From assembly GCF_040403615.1 (NCBI RefSeq), contig NZ_JBBAKG010000026.1, positions 10,681-74,680 on the forward strand: a DNA stretch of 64,000 nucleotides, in the 5' to 3' direction. Source of the stretch: Haliscomenobacter sp040403615 (GTDB lineage Bacteria; Bacteroidota; Bacteroidia; Chitinophagales; Saprospiraceae). The notes under the pieces were generated by a model. The model was not told where the DNA came from and searched no databases. It was given only the letters and a program-made list of their open reading frames with translations. How positions within the stretch are numbered: position 1 is the first letter of the stretch; each line of letters opens with the position of its first letter. This document shows positions 42,949 to 52,069 of this stretch, one piece after another. A program made the translations under genes and the position numbers.

Positions 42949-45900
42949 TTACAGCCGTTTTTTGCGCAGCAATACTTTAAATCCTTGATCATAGGAAAAG
43001 AAAATTTCAGCTCCGATCCTTTCAGCGCGCATTTTCATGTTGAGCATGCCTTGTCCTGCCCCTTTGGGTTGGGACTTGAAATTTTGTCCGTCATCCATAA
43101 TTTCCATTTCAAAAAACCATCCATTGTGTCTCAAATGGATTTTCACCATGGTTGCTTTTTCGGCATGCTTGGCAACATTGTTGATCGCTTCCTTAAAAAT
43201 GTAATACAGCTCCTGCCGAATCTCAATGGGTATTTCAAGATTCACATCAAGATACCGGGCTTTGACCTGGAATTGAATGTTTAACGGTAGCAATACATCA
43301 GAAGCATGCTCTTCCATGTGCAAAACCAGGTCTTTAAATCGGTCTTTTCGCGAATCTATAGACCAAATGACGTCGTGCAATCTGGACATGGCCTTGCGGG
43401 AGATTTCAGCAATTTTTGCCAACTTTCCTTTATCCAGATCAGGTGTTTTTGACAACTGCAAAGCTTCCGCTTGCATCGCAATCCCTGCCAAAAGGCCACT
43501 TACCTCATCGTGAATGTCCGAGGATATTTTGGTGCGCAGTCTTTCTACTTTTAGCTTTTGAAATAGTCGATACCGCAGCAAAAAATAAATGCTTGTACAC
43601 AAAACCAGGACAGAGAGGATTAAAAACCACCAGGTGTAGTAAAAGAACGTTGCTACATGAAGCTGAATTACGAGGCTTTTTGACCAATTCCCTCGAGGAT
43701 CTGCCCCTTGTATCAAAAGCTTGTATCTGCCTGCCGGTAATCGATGGTATTTGATTTGGTTTCTGTTTTCCAAATCTATCCATTGATGATCCAGGTTTTC
43801 CAGTTTATAGCGGTATTTGGTTTTGGAAATGTCCCAATAGATGGGCAGGGTAAATTCCAATTCCAGATTTTGTTCAGCTGCCGCAAGTTCAATCAGGTTC
43901 AAATGCTGCAAGTTTTTGGTAAACTCAATTAGGGTATCTCCCATACGATTGAATTTGCTAACCCGGGTCAGTGCTACGTGGGGAACCTCCTCAACTTTGG
44001 TCAAGTTTTCTGGTTTGAAGGCATTTACGCCATTGATGGTCCCGAAATACAAGATATTTTCTTCATCACGAAAAAATGAATACCGCGTAAAAGAGCTATG
44101 GGAGAAGCCATCCAAATCATAGAAATTGGTAAATTTTTCTTTTTGGGGATCAAAGCAAGAAATACCATTGTGGGTACTTATCCAGAGTTTGCCGCGGTGG
44201 TCTTCCAAAATCCCAGAAATCGTGTTGCTGGCCAAGCCATCTGCTTGCGTATAAGATTTCTCCTGAAGGGTTTTGGGGTTAAAGCGGATCAAACCCTGGG
44301 AAGACCCCAACCAAACTGTTCCTTGCCGATCTTCGTAAACACAATAGATCAATTGAGTCCCCAACTGAGTCTGCCCCACATAGGTTTTAAATTGGTTATC
44401 CTGAAGGGAATTTCCAACGATTACTTTGTACAAGCCTTTATTGGTGGTCACCCAAAAATTATGGTCTTTGCTGGCAGCTATAAAATAGGGAAACATGTTG
44501 CGGAGGGGAGTGGGATCTTCAGCCGTGTAAAAAGGCCTGAATTCTGCGGTTTCTTTATTAAAAATCAGCAGCTTATAGTCACCATTCGGGTATTCGGTCA
44601 ACAGCCAAAGCCGGTTTTGGCCATCTGCTTCAAATGCCCGAAAACGTGCAGGGTAACGGTAAACTTTCGCCTTTTTGGTACTCAAGTCGTAGCGAATGAG
44701 CAAACCTTTGTCTCTCCCTTGGCAGGCAATTCCCCATAAGAAATTAGGCGCTTCAAACTGTATGTCAAAGCAGCAATTGAACTTAAGTATGGTATCACTT
44801 TTTTCTTCAACAATCCGAATGGTGTCGATTTTATTTTCAGACCTGTTTTTATTGAGTCTATACCAAAAGGTATTTTCGCTGGCAAAATAGATGTTTCCTT
44901 TTTGATCACTGGCCATTCCACGCAGAATACGACCAAAATCATCCGAATCAATTTCCTTTTGAAGGTAGTTGTTGACGATATTTTGATTGTTTTTAAAAAT
45001 TTTAAGCCCGGTATCTACACCAAAGAAAATAGTGCCAAAAAAATCATCGCTGTAAACATCAACAATTTCTTTACTGATCGTAAGGAATTTACTGAAATCA
45101 TGGACAACTTGCTTTTTAGTAATGCAATACAAGTTTTTACTGATCGGAAACCGGGTGCTGCCGTCTGTTTTCGAAACCAACACATTGCCTTTCTTGTCTT
45201 GCCACCACAACGAAAATTCACCATCATTCGGTAATCCTGAAACTGCACGAAAGGTTCGTAGCTTGGCATTGTACCGAAATAAATAGTTGCAATGCGCATA
45301 GGCAAACCAGACTTTCCCCCGTCGATCGCGTTTTAGAATGGAAATCCGCTCCCCAAATGCGGTAGCAGGCAACTGCTCTCCCAAAAAATCCAGCCTGGAA
45401 AAGTGTTTCAGAATGCGCCCTCTTTTCACCAGTAGCAGCGCTCGATCCTTATTGTTTCCCAATAACCACTGGTGTTTGTCTACTTTGATGGCATCAAACA
45501 ATTGGTCATTGGGTTCTCCAAGATAGTCAGATGTCATGGTTACGATTGCTCGAAAACGTTTTAGTGAATAATTAAATTCATACAAATGAACCATTTTGCG
45601 TTGTCGCAGGACGGAAATGGTAAACACCAATATGTTTCCATCATCGTCTACTTTGATGCTTTGTACCTGTTCAGCAGCATTGATCCCACTCTTCTTGAGA
45701 AAAATCGTTTTCTTTTCAAAGTTTTTGCAATCGATCAAATCAAAAAACTCTGCGTTGCGCAAGTAGGTCACTAATAATTTACCATCTTTTAAAAGTTTTA
45801 ACGACTGAACATAATGATCAGAGATGGAATAGGGATTCTTGGTATTGGTATTGAAGGTCAAGAATTTGTAACCGTCGTATCTTTGTAATCCATGGGCTGT

Positions 45901-46089
45901 TCCGATCCAAAGCAATCCCGTGGGATCCTTGACCATCGCCGTGACCGTCCAATCGGCCAAACCATCTTGAATGGAAAAATAGCGAAAAGGAATTGCGCTT
46001 TTTTGCGCGCATAGCAAGCTTGGCCATAAAATGGCTACGATCCAAACAAACTTTCGGCTAGCTAGTTTTAGCTCATTAAATACATACAT
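42949..46089 (-). CDS. Beta-propeller sensor histidine kinase (HisKA_3 type)
   Basis: Inner-membrane sensor. Signal/anchor about 10-28 (FVWIVAILWPSLLCAQ), two seven-blade Reg_prop propellers over about 40-690 (GLLWIGTAHGLQRYDG, GTVWLGSSQGLIRFNP, GKLWISTHNGISCFDP), a Y_Y_Y domain (YRYKLENLDHQWIDLENRNQ), a single membrane helix (WWFLILSVLVLCTSIYFLL), and a NarX-type kinase: phospho-His in SDIHDEVSGLLAG, N-box EAINNVAKHA, G box DDGQNF and GQGMLNM. No receiver or AraC domain is fused, unlike many Bacteroides hybrid systems. Its regulator is encoded just upstream. Confidence 0.94.
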   Translation of the reverse strand: MYVFNELKLASRKFVWIVAILWPSLLCAQKSAIPFRYFSIQDGLADWTVTAMVKDPTGLLWIGTAHGLQRYDGYKFLTFNTNTKNPYSISDHYVQSLKLLKDGKLLVTYLRNAEFFDLIDCKNFEKKTIFLKKSGINAAEQVQSIKVDDDGNILVFTISVLRQRKMVHLYEFNYSLKRFRAIVTMTSDYLGEPNDQLFDAIKVDKHQWLLGNNKDRALLLVKRGRILKHFSRLDFLGEQLPATAFGERISILKRDRRGKVWFAYAHCNYLFRYNAKLRTFRAVSGLPNDGEFSLWWQDKKGNVLVSKTDGSTRFPISKNLYCITKKQVVHDFSKFLTISKEIVDVYSDDFFGTIFFGVDTGLKIFKNNQNIVNNYLQKEIDSDDFGRILRGMASDQKGNIYFASENTFWYRLNKNRSENKIDTIRIVEEKSDTILKFNCCFDIQFEAPNFLWGIACQGRDKGLLIRYDLSTKKAKVYRYPARFRAFEADGQNRLWLLTEYPNGDYKLLIFNKETAEFRPFYTAEDPTPLRNMFPYFIAASKDHNFWVTTNKGLYKVIVGNSLQDNQFKTYVGQTQLGTQLIYCVYEDRQGTVWLGSSQGLIRFNPKTLQEKSYTQADGLASNTISGILEDHRGKLWISTHNGISCFDPQKEKFTNFYDLDGFSHSSFTRYSFFRDEENILYFGTINGVNAFKPENLTKVEEVPHVALTRVSKFNRMGDTLIEFTKNLQHLNLIELAAAEQNLELEFTLPIYWDISKTKYRYKLENLDHQWIDLENRNQIKYHRLPAGRYKLLIQGADPRGNWSKSLVIQLHVATFFYYTWWFLILSVLVLCTSIYFLLRYRLFQKLKVERLRTKISSDIHDEVSGLLAGIAMQAEALQLSKTPDLDKGKLAKIAEISRKAMSRLHDVIWSIDSRKDRFKDLVLHMEEHASDVLLPLNIQFQVKARYLDVNLEIPIEIRQELYYIFKEAINNVAKHAEKATMVKIHLRHNGWFFEMEIMDDGQNFKSQPKGAGQGMLNMKMRAERIGAEIFFSYDQGFKVLLRKKRL

Positions 46090-46186
46090 GAAAATCTACA
46101 ACCCTTTAAACCATGCTAAATTAGAAAAATTTCAACGTCCAATAAAATGAAACATCAGACAGGATTTGCCATGGCAACCACACATG

Positions 46187-46825
46187 TCAAATGTTTTTAT
46201 TTAACAACATGGACACCAATTCTCCACGGCTGTTGATTTGCAATTTTTTATAAATTTTTTTGATGTGATCTCGTACAGTTTCCAGGGTAATGTCACAGGA
46301 ATCTGCAATCATCTTATAGCTTTGCCCATCCATTAGACAATTCAAAATTTCTTTTTGTCGGATAGTCAATGCAACCTCTGGTTTTTTATTCCGCTGCGGT
46401 GCACGGAAAAAGTTGACAACATGTCGGGCAATAGAGGGCGACATGAAAGACCCACCATTGGCTACTGTAAGTATGGCTTCCTTAATGGTTAGCAATGAAG
46501 TACTTTTGGATAAATATGCTACTGCGCCACCACGAAGTGCTTCAAAAACGTGCCGTTCATCTTCATAAGAAGTCAACATTACAATGTCGATTTGGGGGTG
46601 TTTTTCGCGGATTGAATCAATCCCTTCTAAACCAGACATTCCCGGAAGATTAATGTCAAGCAATAGAATGTGGGAATCAATGGCCTCCGCAGACAACAAA
46701 AAACTTTCAACTGATACATTGATCGAATGCAGTTCAAATTCTGGTTCTGCGCTGAGAAAGTCCGCTAAACTTTCCCTTACAAGCCCTTCATCTTCAACAA
46801 TACTTAAATTGATTTGTTGGGACAT
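46187..46825 (-). CDS. NarL/LuxR-type response regulator
   Basis: Receiver domain 1-120 with acidic Glu11-Asp12, phospho-acceptor Asp57 in LLLDINLPGMSG, Thr85 and Lys107; LuxR-type helix-turn-helix about 150-212 (LTIRQKEILNCLMDGQSYKM, TLETVRDHIKKIYKKL). Pairs with the histidine kinase 97 bases downstream on the same strand. Target genes are not shown by the sequence; the secreted PA-domain gene beyond the kinase is a candidate. Confidence 0.95.
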   Translation of the reverse strand: MSQQINLSIVEDEGLVRESLADFLSAEPEFELHSINVSVESFLLSAEAIDSHILLLDINLPGMSGLEGIDSIREKHPQIDIVMLTSYEDERHVFEALRGGAVAYLSKSTSLLTIKEAILTVANGGSFMSPSIARHVVNFFRAPQRNKKPEVALTIRQKEILNCLMDGQSYKMIADSCDITLETVRDHIKKIYKKLQINSRGELVSMLLNKNI

Positions 46826-47073
46826 TTTCGGGTTAGGTTTTAGATCTGCATCATTTCCAGCACTTTTGCCTCTTGATTATCAGATCCTGAGTGATTATGA
46901 AGTTTAAAAAGTGAAAATATAAAAGATTTATTAAAAAATCAGGATGCTTGATCAAAAAAAATAATTTGCTAACTAAAGTTATATATAAACCAACAATAGT
47001 TTGGAAATTCACCAAAAAGGCTTTTTTTTTCCTATAATTTGCCAAATTGCATTCATTTTTTTCGAAAACACAA

Positions 47074-48147
47074 ATGGGTATGTTAAAATCAAAAATTGGC
47101 GGAATCGGATACTACGTTCCTGAGACCATTGTTACCAATCAAGACCTGTTGCGGGTGATGGATACCAGCGACGAATGGATTCAGGAAAGAACCGGAATCA
47201 TGGAACGCCGTTACGGCAAAAAATTTGAAGAAACCCCCACTACCATGGCGGCTAGAGCGGCTGAAATTGCCATCGAACGTGCCGGCATAAACAAAGAAGA
47301 CATCGATTTTATCGTTTTTGCTACGCTTAGCCCCGATTATTACTTTCCTGGCTGCGGAGTACTGTTGCAACGCGAACTGGGCATCACCAACACAGAAATT
47401 GGGGCATTGGACATTCGCAACCAATGTTCTGGATTCATCTATGGCTTGTCGGTTGCCGATCAGTTTATCAAAACCGGTATGTACAAAAACATCCTATTGG
47501 TAGGTGCCGAAATGCACTCAATGGGATTGGATTATTCTACCCGAGGGCGCAACGTAACGGTAATTTTTGGCGATGGCGCCGGGGCGGTAATCTTACAGCC
47601 AACTAGTGATGAAAATCAGGGGATTCTGACTACGCACTTGCATTCAGATGGCACTTACGCTGAGAAACTGGCCCTGATCAGCCCTGGTTCACATGGCGCC
47701 TACCACTTCAATAAAATGGCCATCGAAACCGATTTTGGGTTCCCAGATGTAGAATTTGGTGAAGTGTTTGTCAATCAAACCATGATCGACAATGCGTATA
47801 CTTACCCGGTAATGGAAGGCCAGTTTGTATTCAAAATGGCAGTGCAAAAATTCCCCGAAGTTATTATGGAAGCACTTGACAAAACGGGTTTGCAAACCAC
47901 CGACATCGATATGCTGATTCCCCACCAGGCCAACCTGCGCATCAGCCAATTTGTGCAAGGAAAATTGGGACTCAGCGACGAAAAAGTCTGGAACAACATC
48001 CAACGCTACGGCAATACCACCGCAGCCTCCATCCCGATTGCCTTGTGCGAAGCCTGGGAAGCCGGAAAAGTCAAGTCTGGGGATTTGGTATGCCTGGCGG
48101 CCTTCGGCAGCGGTTTTACCTGGGGCAGTGCGTTGATCCGCTGGTAA
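47074..48147 (+). CDS. fabH: 3-oxoacyl-ACP synthase III family protein
   Basis: Condensing enzyme starting fatty-acid elongation from acyl-CoA and malonyl-ACP. Catalytic Cys118 in DIRNQCSGF, His in LIPHQANLRI and Asn in RYGNTTAASIP. 357 residues. Because of the QCSGF context and the insertion around GSHGAYHFNKM it may be one of the FabH paralogues used in branched or unusual lipid synthesis. The start is at the ATG at 47074 or 47080; the TTG at 47047 is too near the promoter-like TATAATTTG at 47033. Confidence 0.9.
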   Translation: MGMLKSKIGGIGYYVPETIVTNQDLLRVMDTSDEWIQERTGIMERRYGKKFEETPTTMAARAAEIAIERAGINKEDIDFIVFATLSPDYYFPGCGVLLQRELGITNTEIGALDIRNQCSGFIYGLSVADQFIKTGMYKNILLVGAEMHSMGLDYSTRGRNVTVIFGDGAGAVILQPTSDENQGILTTHLHSDGTYAEKLALISPGSHGAYHFNKMAIETDFGFPDVEFGEVFVNQTMIDNAYTYPVMEGQFVFKMAVQKFPEVIMEALDKTGLQTTDIDMLIPHQANLRISQFVQGKLGLSDEKVWNNIQRYGNTTAASIPIALCEAWEAGKVKSGDLVCLAAFGSGFTWGSALIRW

Positions 48148-48206
48148 TGGTTTAGGTGCTGATTTATAGATGTCGTAATGTCACTATGGCATTAATAAAA
48201 TACGGC

Positions 48207-48214
48207 TATATTTG
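48207..48214 (+). promoter_or_regulatory. Promoter -7 box for dynamin-like gene
   Basis: TATATTTG is an exact TAnnTTTG match 44 bases before the ATG at 48258; it shows that the longer frame from 48156 is not the true start. Confidence 0.6.
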
Positions 48215-48257
48215 CACATCACCACATACGCAAATCAGCACATTACCAGATCAACAT

Positions 48258-49994
48258 ATGTCATTAATCAATCAAAATACCATTGCGTTAAGGGCGCGCA
48301 TTGATGAAGCGGTAAAAGACCTCCATGAACTGACCATCCGCATTAACCATGCTGAATTGGCCAAAACGGTCAGTGATTTGCGCAACCGCATCAATGACCC
48401 ATTTATGTTTGTGATCGTTGGGGAGGTCAAAGCAGGCAAAAGCAGTTTCATCAATGCCCTTTTACAAACCGAGCGTGAAATAACCAAGGTGGCACCTCAG
48501 CCGATGACCGACACCATTCAGCAAATCGTGTATGGTGAAACCGAGGAAATTATCGTGATCAATCCTTTTCTGAAGAAAATTCTTATTCCTGTTGACATCC
48601 TCAAGGAAGTAGCCATTGTAGATACCCCTGGAACCAATACCATTGTAGAGCACCATCAGGAAATCACCGAGTCATTCATTCCTGCCTCTGATTTAATCGT
48701 GTTTGTATTTGAAGCCAAAAACCCATACCGCCAATCGGCCTGGGACTTTTTCAAATTCATCCACGACGAATGGCGCAAGAAGGTCATTTTCGTGCTGCAA
48801 CAAAAAGACTTGATGTCGGCAGAAGACCTGGCGGTCAACATGAACGGGGTAAGAGAGTACGCCGAGAAACAAGGCATCCATCAGCCTCAAATTTTTGCAA
48901 CCTCCGCCAAATTGGAAAAAGATGGCGAAAAAACGGAAAGTGGTTTCATACCCGTTCGGCATTACATTCTGGAAAACATCACCGGAGGAAAAGCGCCGGT
49001 ATTGAAGCTCGAAAACAGCGTAAGCACTTGCCTGCGCATCAACGACAGCATTCGCGAAGGGCTGGATTTGCGCCAGCAGCAATGGGAAGTAGATCTGGAA
49101 TTCAGGAAGGACATCAAAAGTACCCTGGACAACCAGGAATTGAAATCCAACCGACAAGTAGACCAATTGGTAGAAAACATCCTGGCAGGTTACGACCGCA
49201 CCACCCAGGTCAAAGAGCAGGAATTGCGCGAAGGTTTGTCTTTTTTCTCACTGGTACGCCGATCTATATCCTCCATTTTCACCAAAAAGACTTCGGCCAA
49301 AGAATGGCTGGAAACCCTGGCGAAAGACCTGGAAAAGGAGTTGAATCAAACCTTGCGCGACAAGTTGCACGATGGCATCAATGACCTGGCCGACAATGTA
49401 CAGCAAATGGCCAAATTGATTGACCTGAAGATCAACCAAAGCCGCAGTTTGCTCCACAACGACCACGAAATATTCAGCGCCATCGCCGAGCGGCGGCACA
49501 ATATCTTCCGCGAGTTGCAAGATAAATTTGAAGACTTTATCAAAAAAAGTGAGAGTTTCACGGATCAATCCTTGTTCCCGGATAAAGCTCCCCTTCCGGG
49601 TTCTTTTGCTACGGGCAGCGGCATTGCCGTGATTGGGCTGATCCTGGCCGTCATTACTCAGGGAGCAGTTTTTGACATCACCGGAGGCGTTTTGACCACT
49701 ATTGGTATTCTATTTGCAGGTTTTGCGACCAACGGCAAGCGCCGCAAAATCATTGAAGGTTTTCAAAGCGAGATCAATCGAGGCAGAACCAAAATCGATA
49801 CCGATGTCAATGCGCAGCTCAAACAATACATCAAAAGACTCAAAGAGCGCATCGACAGCAATTTTGATCCTTTTGATTTGATGCTCGAAAAAGAGAAGGA
49901 ACAATTAGCGATCCTGAATCAGGAACAAGCATTGATCACCACTCGTTTTGCTGTGCTGGATACCGATATCAAAGCCGTACTGCTTAGCTTGTAA
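48258..49994 (+). CDS. Dynamin-family GTPase with C-terminal membrane hairpin
   Basis: Large bacterial dynamin-like protein expected to bind membranes and remodel or seal them. Starting at MSLINQNTIA: P-loop GEVKAGKSS at 55-63, switch region around APQPMTD, G3 DTPGTN at 122-127, G4-like QQKD at 181-184. A long helical stalk follows (about 270-440), with a hydrophobic hairpin near 450-490 (IAVIGLILAVITQGA, GVLTTIGILFAGFA). The paired second dynamin found in many bacterial systems is absent. Single gene between fabH and a TM2 gene. Roles in other bacteria include membrane-stress and phage tolerance; I do not assign one here. Confidence 0.93.
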   Translation: MSLINQNTIALRARIDEAVKDLHELTIRINHAELAKTVSDLRNRINDPFMFVIVGEVKAGKSSFINALLQTEREITKVAPQPMTDTIQQIVYGETEEIIVINPFLKKILIPVDILKEVAIVDTPGTNTIVEHHQEITESFIPASDLIVFVFEAKNPYRQSAWDFFKFIHDEWRKKVIFVLQQKDLMSAEDLAVNMNGVREYAEKQGIHQPQIFATSAKLEKDGEKTESGFIPVRHYILENITGGKAPVLKLENSVSTCLRINDSIREGLDLRQQQWEVDLEFRKDIKSTLDNQELKSNRQVDQLVENILAGYDRTTQVKEQELREGLSFFSLVRRSISSIFTKKTSAKEWLETLAKDLEKELNQTLRDKLHDGINDLADNVQQMAKLIDLKINQSRSLLHNDHEIFSAIAERRHNIFRELQDKFEDFIKKSESFTDQSLFPDKAPLPGSFATGSGIAVIGLILAVITQGAVFDITGGVLTTIGILFAGFATNGKRRKIIEGFQSEINRGRTKIDTDVNAQLKQYIKRLKERIDSNFDPFDLMLEKEKEQLAILNQEQALITTRFAVLDTDIKAVLLSL

Positions 49995-50138
49995 TCCTTG
50001 TAATTTGCACCGTTGTCCATACAAACCCGGTTTTGGGCTAATCTTTTTTGACCTTAAATCGAAAAAGGCATAACTTTACAAGCATTGATAAGTTAATTTT
50101 TTTGTTGAATCTACGGCTCAGCCACTCACCCGTTTGGT

Positions 50139-50987
50139 ATGAAAAATAAAATTGTTGCTGCCTTCTTGGCTTTATTTGTTGGCATCTTTGGCGTCCATCG
50201 TTTTTATTTACAACGTTGGTGGCAAGGGGTTTTACAGATGTGCTTGTTTTTTGTAGGACTTGGCATGACGATCGCCAGTGATGGAAATGCCCCATTTGTA
50301 ATTGCTCCAGCAGTTCTCGCATTTGTTGATGCCCTGCTCTTCTTTGTGATGCCGCAGGAAGATTTTGATGAAAAATACAACAAGAATCGATTACAGGATT
50401 ACCAAAGTCAACGGTATTATGAAGGCGATGAATCGGAAGAAGATCCTTCGGCTTTGATGGAAAGGCAGGAAAGATCCAATCGAGCTTCCCAACCGAACAA
50501 ACCGGGCAAAAAAGAGAACAAAAAAGAAGACATTTTTAAGCGCATCGGCATCGAACAGTTTCGCAGCATGAATTTTGAGGGCGCAATTGAATCCTTCATG
50601 AGTGCATTGGAAGACAACCTGACCTCACCAAGTGTGCATTTCAACCTCGCTTGTTGCTATTCCATGATTGAAAACGCAGATAAGGCTTTCCAATCTTTGG
50701 AAAAAGCCATCGAAAGTGGGTTTACGGACATTTCCAAAATCCATTCCCATCAGGCCTTGAGTTTCATCCGCAAACAACCAGAATTTGAAGCTTTTGTAGC
50801 CAATGGCTACCATGTGGTCAAGCAATTGCCAGTGCCGCAACCCAATATTTTGGATACCACTCCGCTTAATTTGAATGAGTCCCCCATAGATGTGTTGGAT
50901 GAAGTCTTGCACTTGGGCGATTTGCGCGAAAAAGGCTTGATCACCGAGGAAGAGTTTGTACTCCAGAAGAAGAAATTACTCGGGTAA
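50139..50987 (+). CDS. TM2 domain - TPR - SHOCT-like protein
   Basis: 282 residues. The TM2 domain occupies about 1-72 with two membrane helices and the hallmark GVHRFYL at 18-24. A charged linker (about 85-130) is followed by two TPR-like repeats (about 135-215: AIESFMSAL, VHFNLACCYSMIENADKAF). The last 30 residues resemble a SHOCT motif (LHLGDLREKGLITEEEFVLQ...KKLL). Combination of all three in one protein is unusual to me. Membrane-anchored with a cytoplasmic tail. Function unknown. Palindromic repeat copy D follows its stop. Confidence 0.88.
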   Translation: MKNKIVAAFLALFVGIFGVHRFYLQRWWQGVLQMCLFFVGLGMTIASDGNAPFVIAPAVLAFVDALLFFVMPQEDFDEKYNKNRLQDYQSQRYYEGDESEEDPSALMERQERSNRASQPNKPGKKENKKEDIFKRIGIEQFRSMNFEGAIESFMSALEDNLTSPSVHFNLACCYSMIENADKAFQSLEKAIESGFTDISKIHSHQALSFIRKQPEFEAFVANGYHVVKQLPVPQPNILDTTPLNLNESPIDVLDEVLHLGDLREKGLITEEEFVLQKKKLLG

Positions 50988-51005
50988 ATAAGGAATTATG
51001 GGATT

Positions 51006-51143
51006 GGCAGCTTCGCTGTTTTGTTTTATTCCACCACCTAAGGCACCGGAGACACCTAAGGGTCACCTGAGTTAATTCTTTTTCTAAGGTGAATAAAGTG
51101 CCTGAAGTGCCTTAGGTGGTGGGAAATAACCAGCGAAGCTGCC
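51006..51143. repeat. Long palindromic intergenic repeat, copy D (different arms)
   Basis: Same layout as copies A-C but with other arm sequence. Outer short module GGCAGCTTCGCTG (51006-51018) with its exact complement CAGCGAAGCTGCC (51131-51143); inner arms 51026-51045 (TTATTCCACCACCTAAGGCA and one more base) and 51107-51129. The interior repeats CACCTAAGG and its complement. It lies between two convergent genes. Confidence 0.85.
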
Positions 51144-51153
51144 GCCAATTTAA

Positions 51154-51978
51154 TTAAGACTGCACCAGCTTTATTTCCATAACCGGCTCATGCTCACCCG
51201 AAATACCCGCAGCTTGGAAGCTTTTGCGAACTTCTTCTTTGGCAAAAGCCTGAGCATCCAGGTAAACATCAGGAATTACACTGAAGCGGAAAGCCAGGGT
51301 TGTAGCAGTTGGCGACAAATCAACCACAGGGGAAGTGATCGGCAACTCAGCCAAATAACCCGGAGATTTTTTCGCAACTTCTTCAAATATTCTGCGCACT
51401 TTTTCCATGTCTTCTGTTGGGTCAATGGGTACCAAAGTTTCCAATACACGTGTACCTGCAACGCTCAGGTTTTCAATGGCGCCGCTCGTAATGGCTGAAT
51501 TGGGGATAATGATGGTGCGATTGTCGGGAGTGATCAACACTGTGGTGAAAATCTGGATTTCTTTGACTACCCCATTGAAACCCTGGGCCGTAATCAGATC
51601 GCCAACCCGGTATGGCCGAAACAACAGCACCAAAACGCCTGATGCAAAGTTGCTCAAGCTACCTTGTAAAGCCAAACCTACCGCCAAACCAGCTGCACCA
51701 AGTACGGCTACGAATGAAGTTGTTTGAATGCCAACAATGCCAGCAGCACTGAAAATCACCATCATCTTGAGCATTACGCTCACCAGGCTCATTAAAAATG
51801 GGCGCAGACTTTCGTCTACTTTGGTTTTTTCCATTCTGCGCTTGAGAATGGCTACGATCCAATTGGTAATCCAAATCCCGATGAGCAGCACAATCAATGC
51901 GCCAGCGAGTTTTGGGGCAAAATCCATGGCAAATCCCATAAATTTGCTTGCTTTTTCTGTAACTTGTGTTGGTTCCAT
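51154..51978 (-). CDS. Small-conductance mechanosensitive channel (MscS family)
   Basis: Inner-membrane channel opening under membrane tension. Three membrane helices (KLAGALIVLLIGIWITNWIV; LVSVMLKMMVIFSAAGIVG; pore helix VAVLGAAGLAVGLALQGSLS), then the beta-domain (LFRPYRVGDLITAQGFNGVV) with PNSAITSGAIENLS and the C-terminal alpha-beta part. 274 residues, near E. coli MscS length. Convergent with the TM2 gene across palindrome copy D. Confidence 0.96.
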   Translation of the reverse strand: MEPTQVTEKASKFMGFAMDFAPKLAGALIVLLIGIWITNWIVAILKRRMEKTKVDESLRPFLMSLVSVMLKMMVIFSAAGIVGIQTTSFVAVLGAAGLAVGLALQGSLSNFASGVLVLLFRPYRVGDLITAQGFNGVVKEIQIFTTVLITPDNRTIIIPNSAITSGAIENLSVAGTRVLETLVPIDPTEDMEKVRRIFEEVAKKSPGYLAELPITSPVVDLSPTATTLAFRFSVIPDVYLDAQAFAKEEVRKSFQAAGISGEHEPVMEIKLVQS

Positions 51979-52069
51979 TAATTTGTTTTGGTGTTTCTTA
52001 TGAAATACGGACGCTAATTTAATGGTTAAATTTTGGAGGCAATCATTTCACCAATAAAATAAATCGATT

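Noticed and set aside
48156..48257. 34-codon upstream extension of the dynamin-like gene
   Set aside because: A TATATTTG promoter box lies inside it and the conserved part begins at the ATG at 48258.
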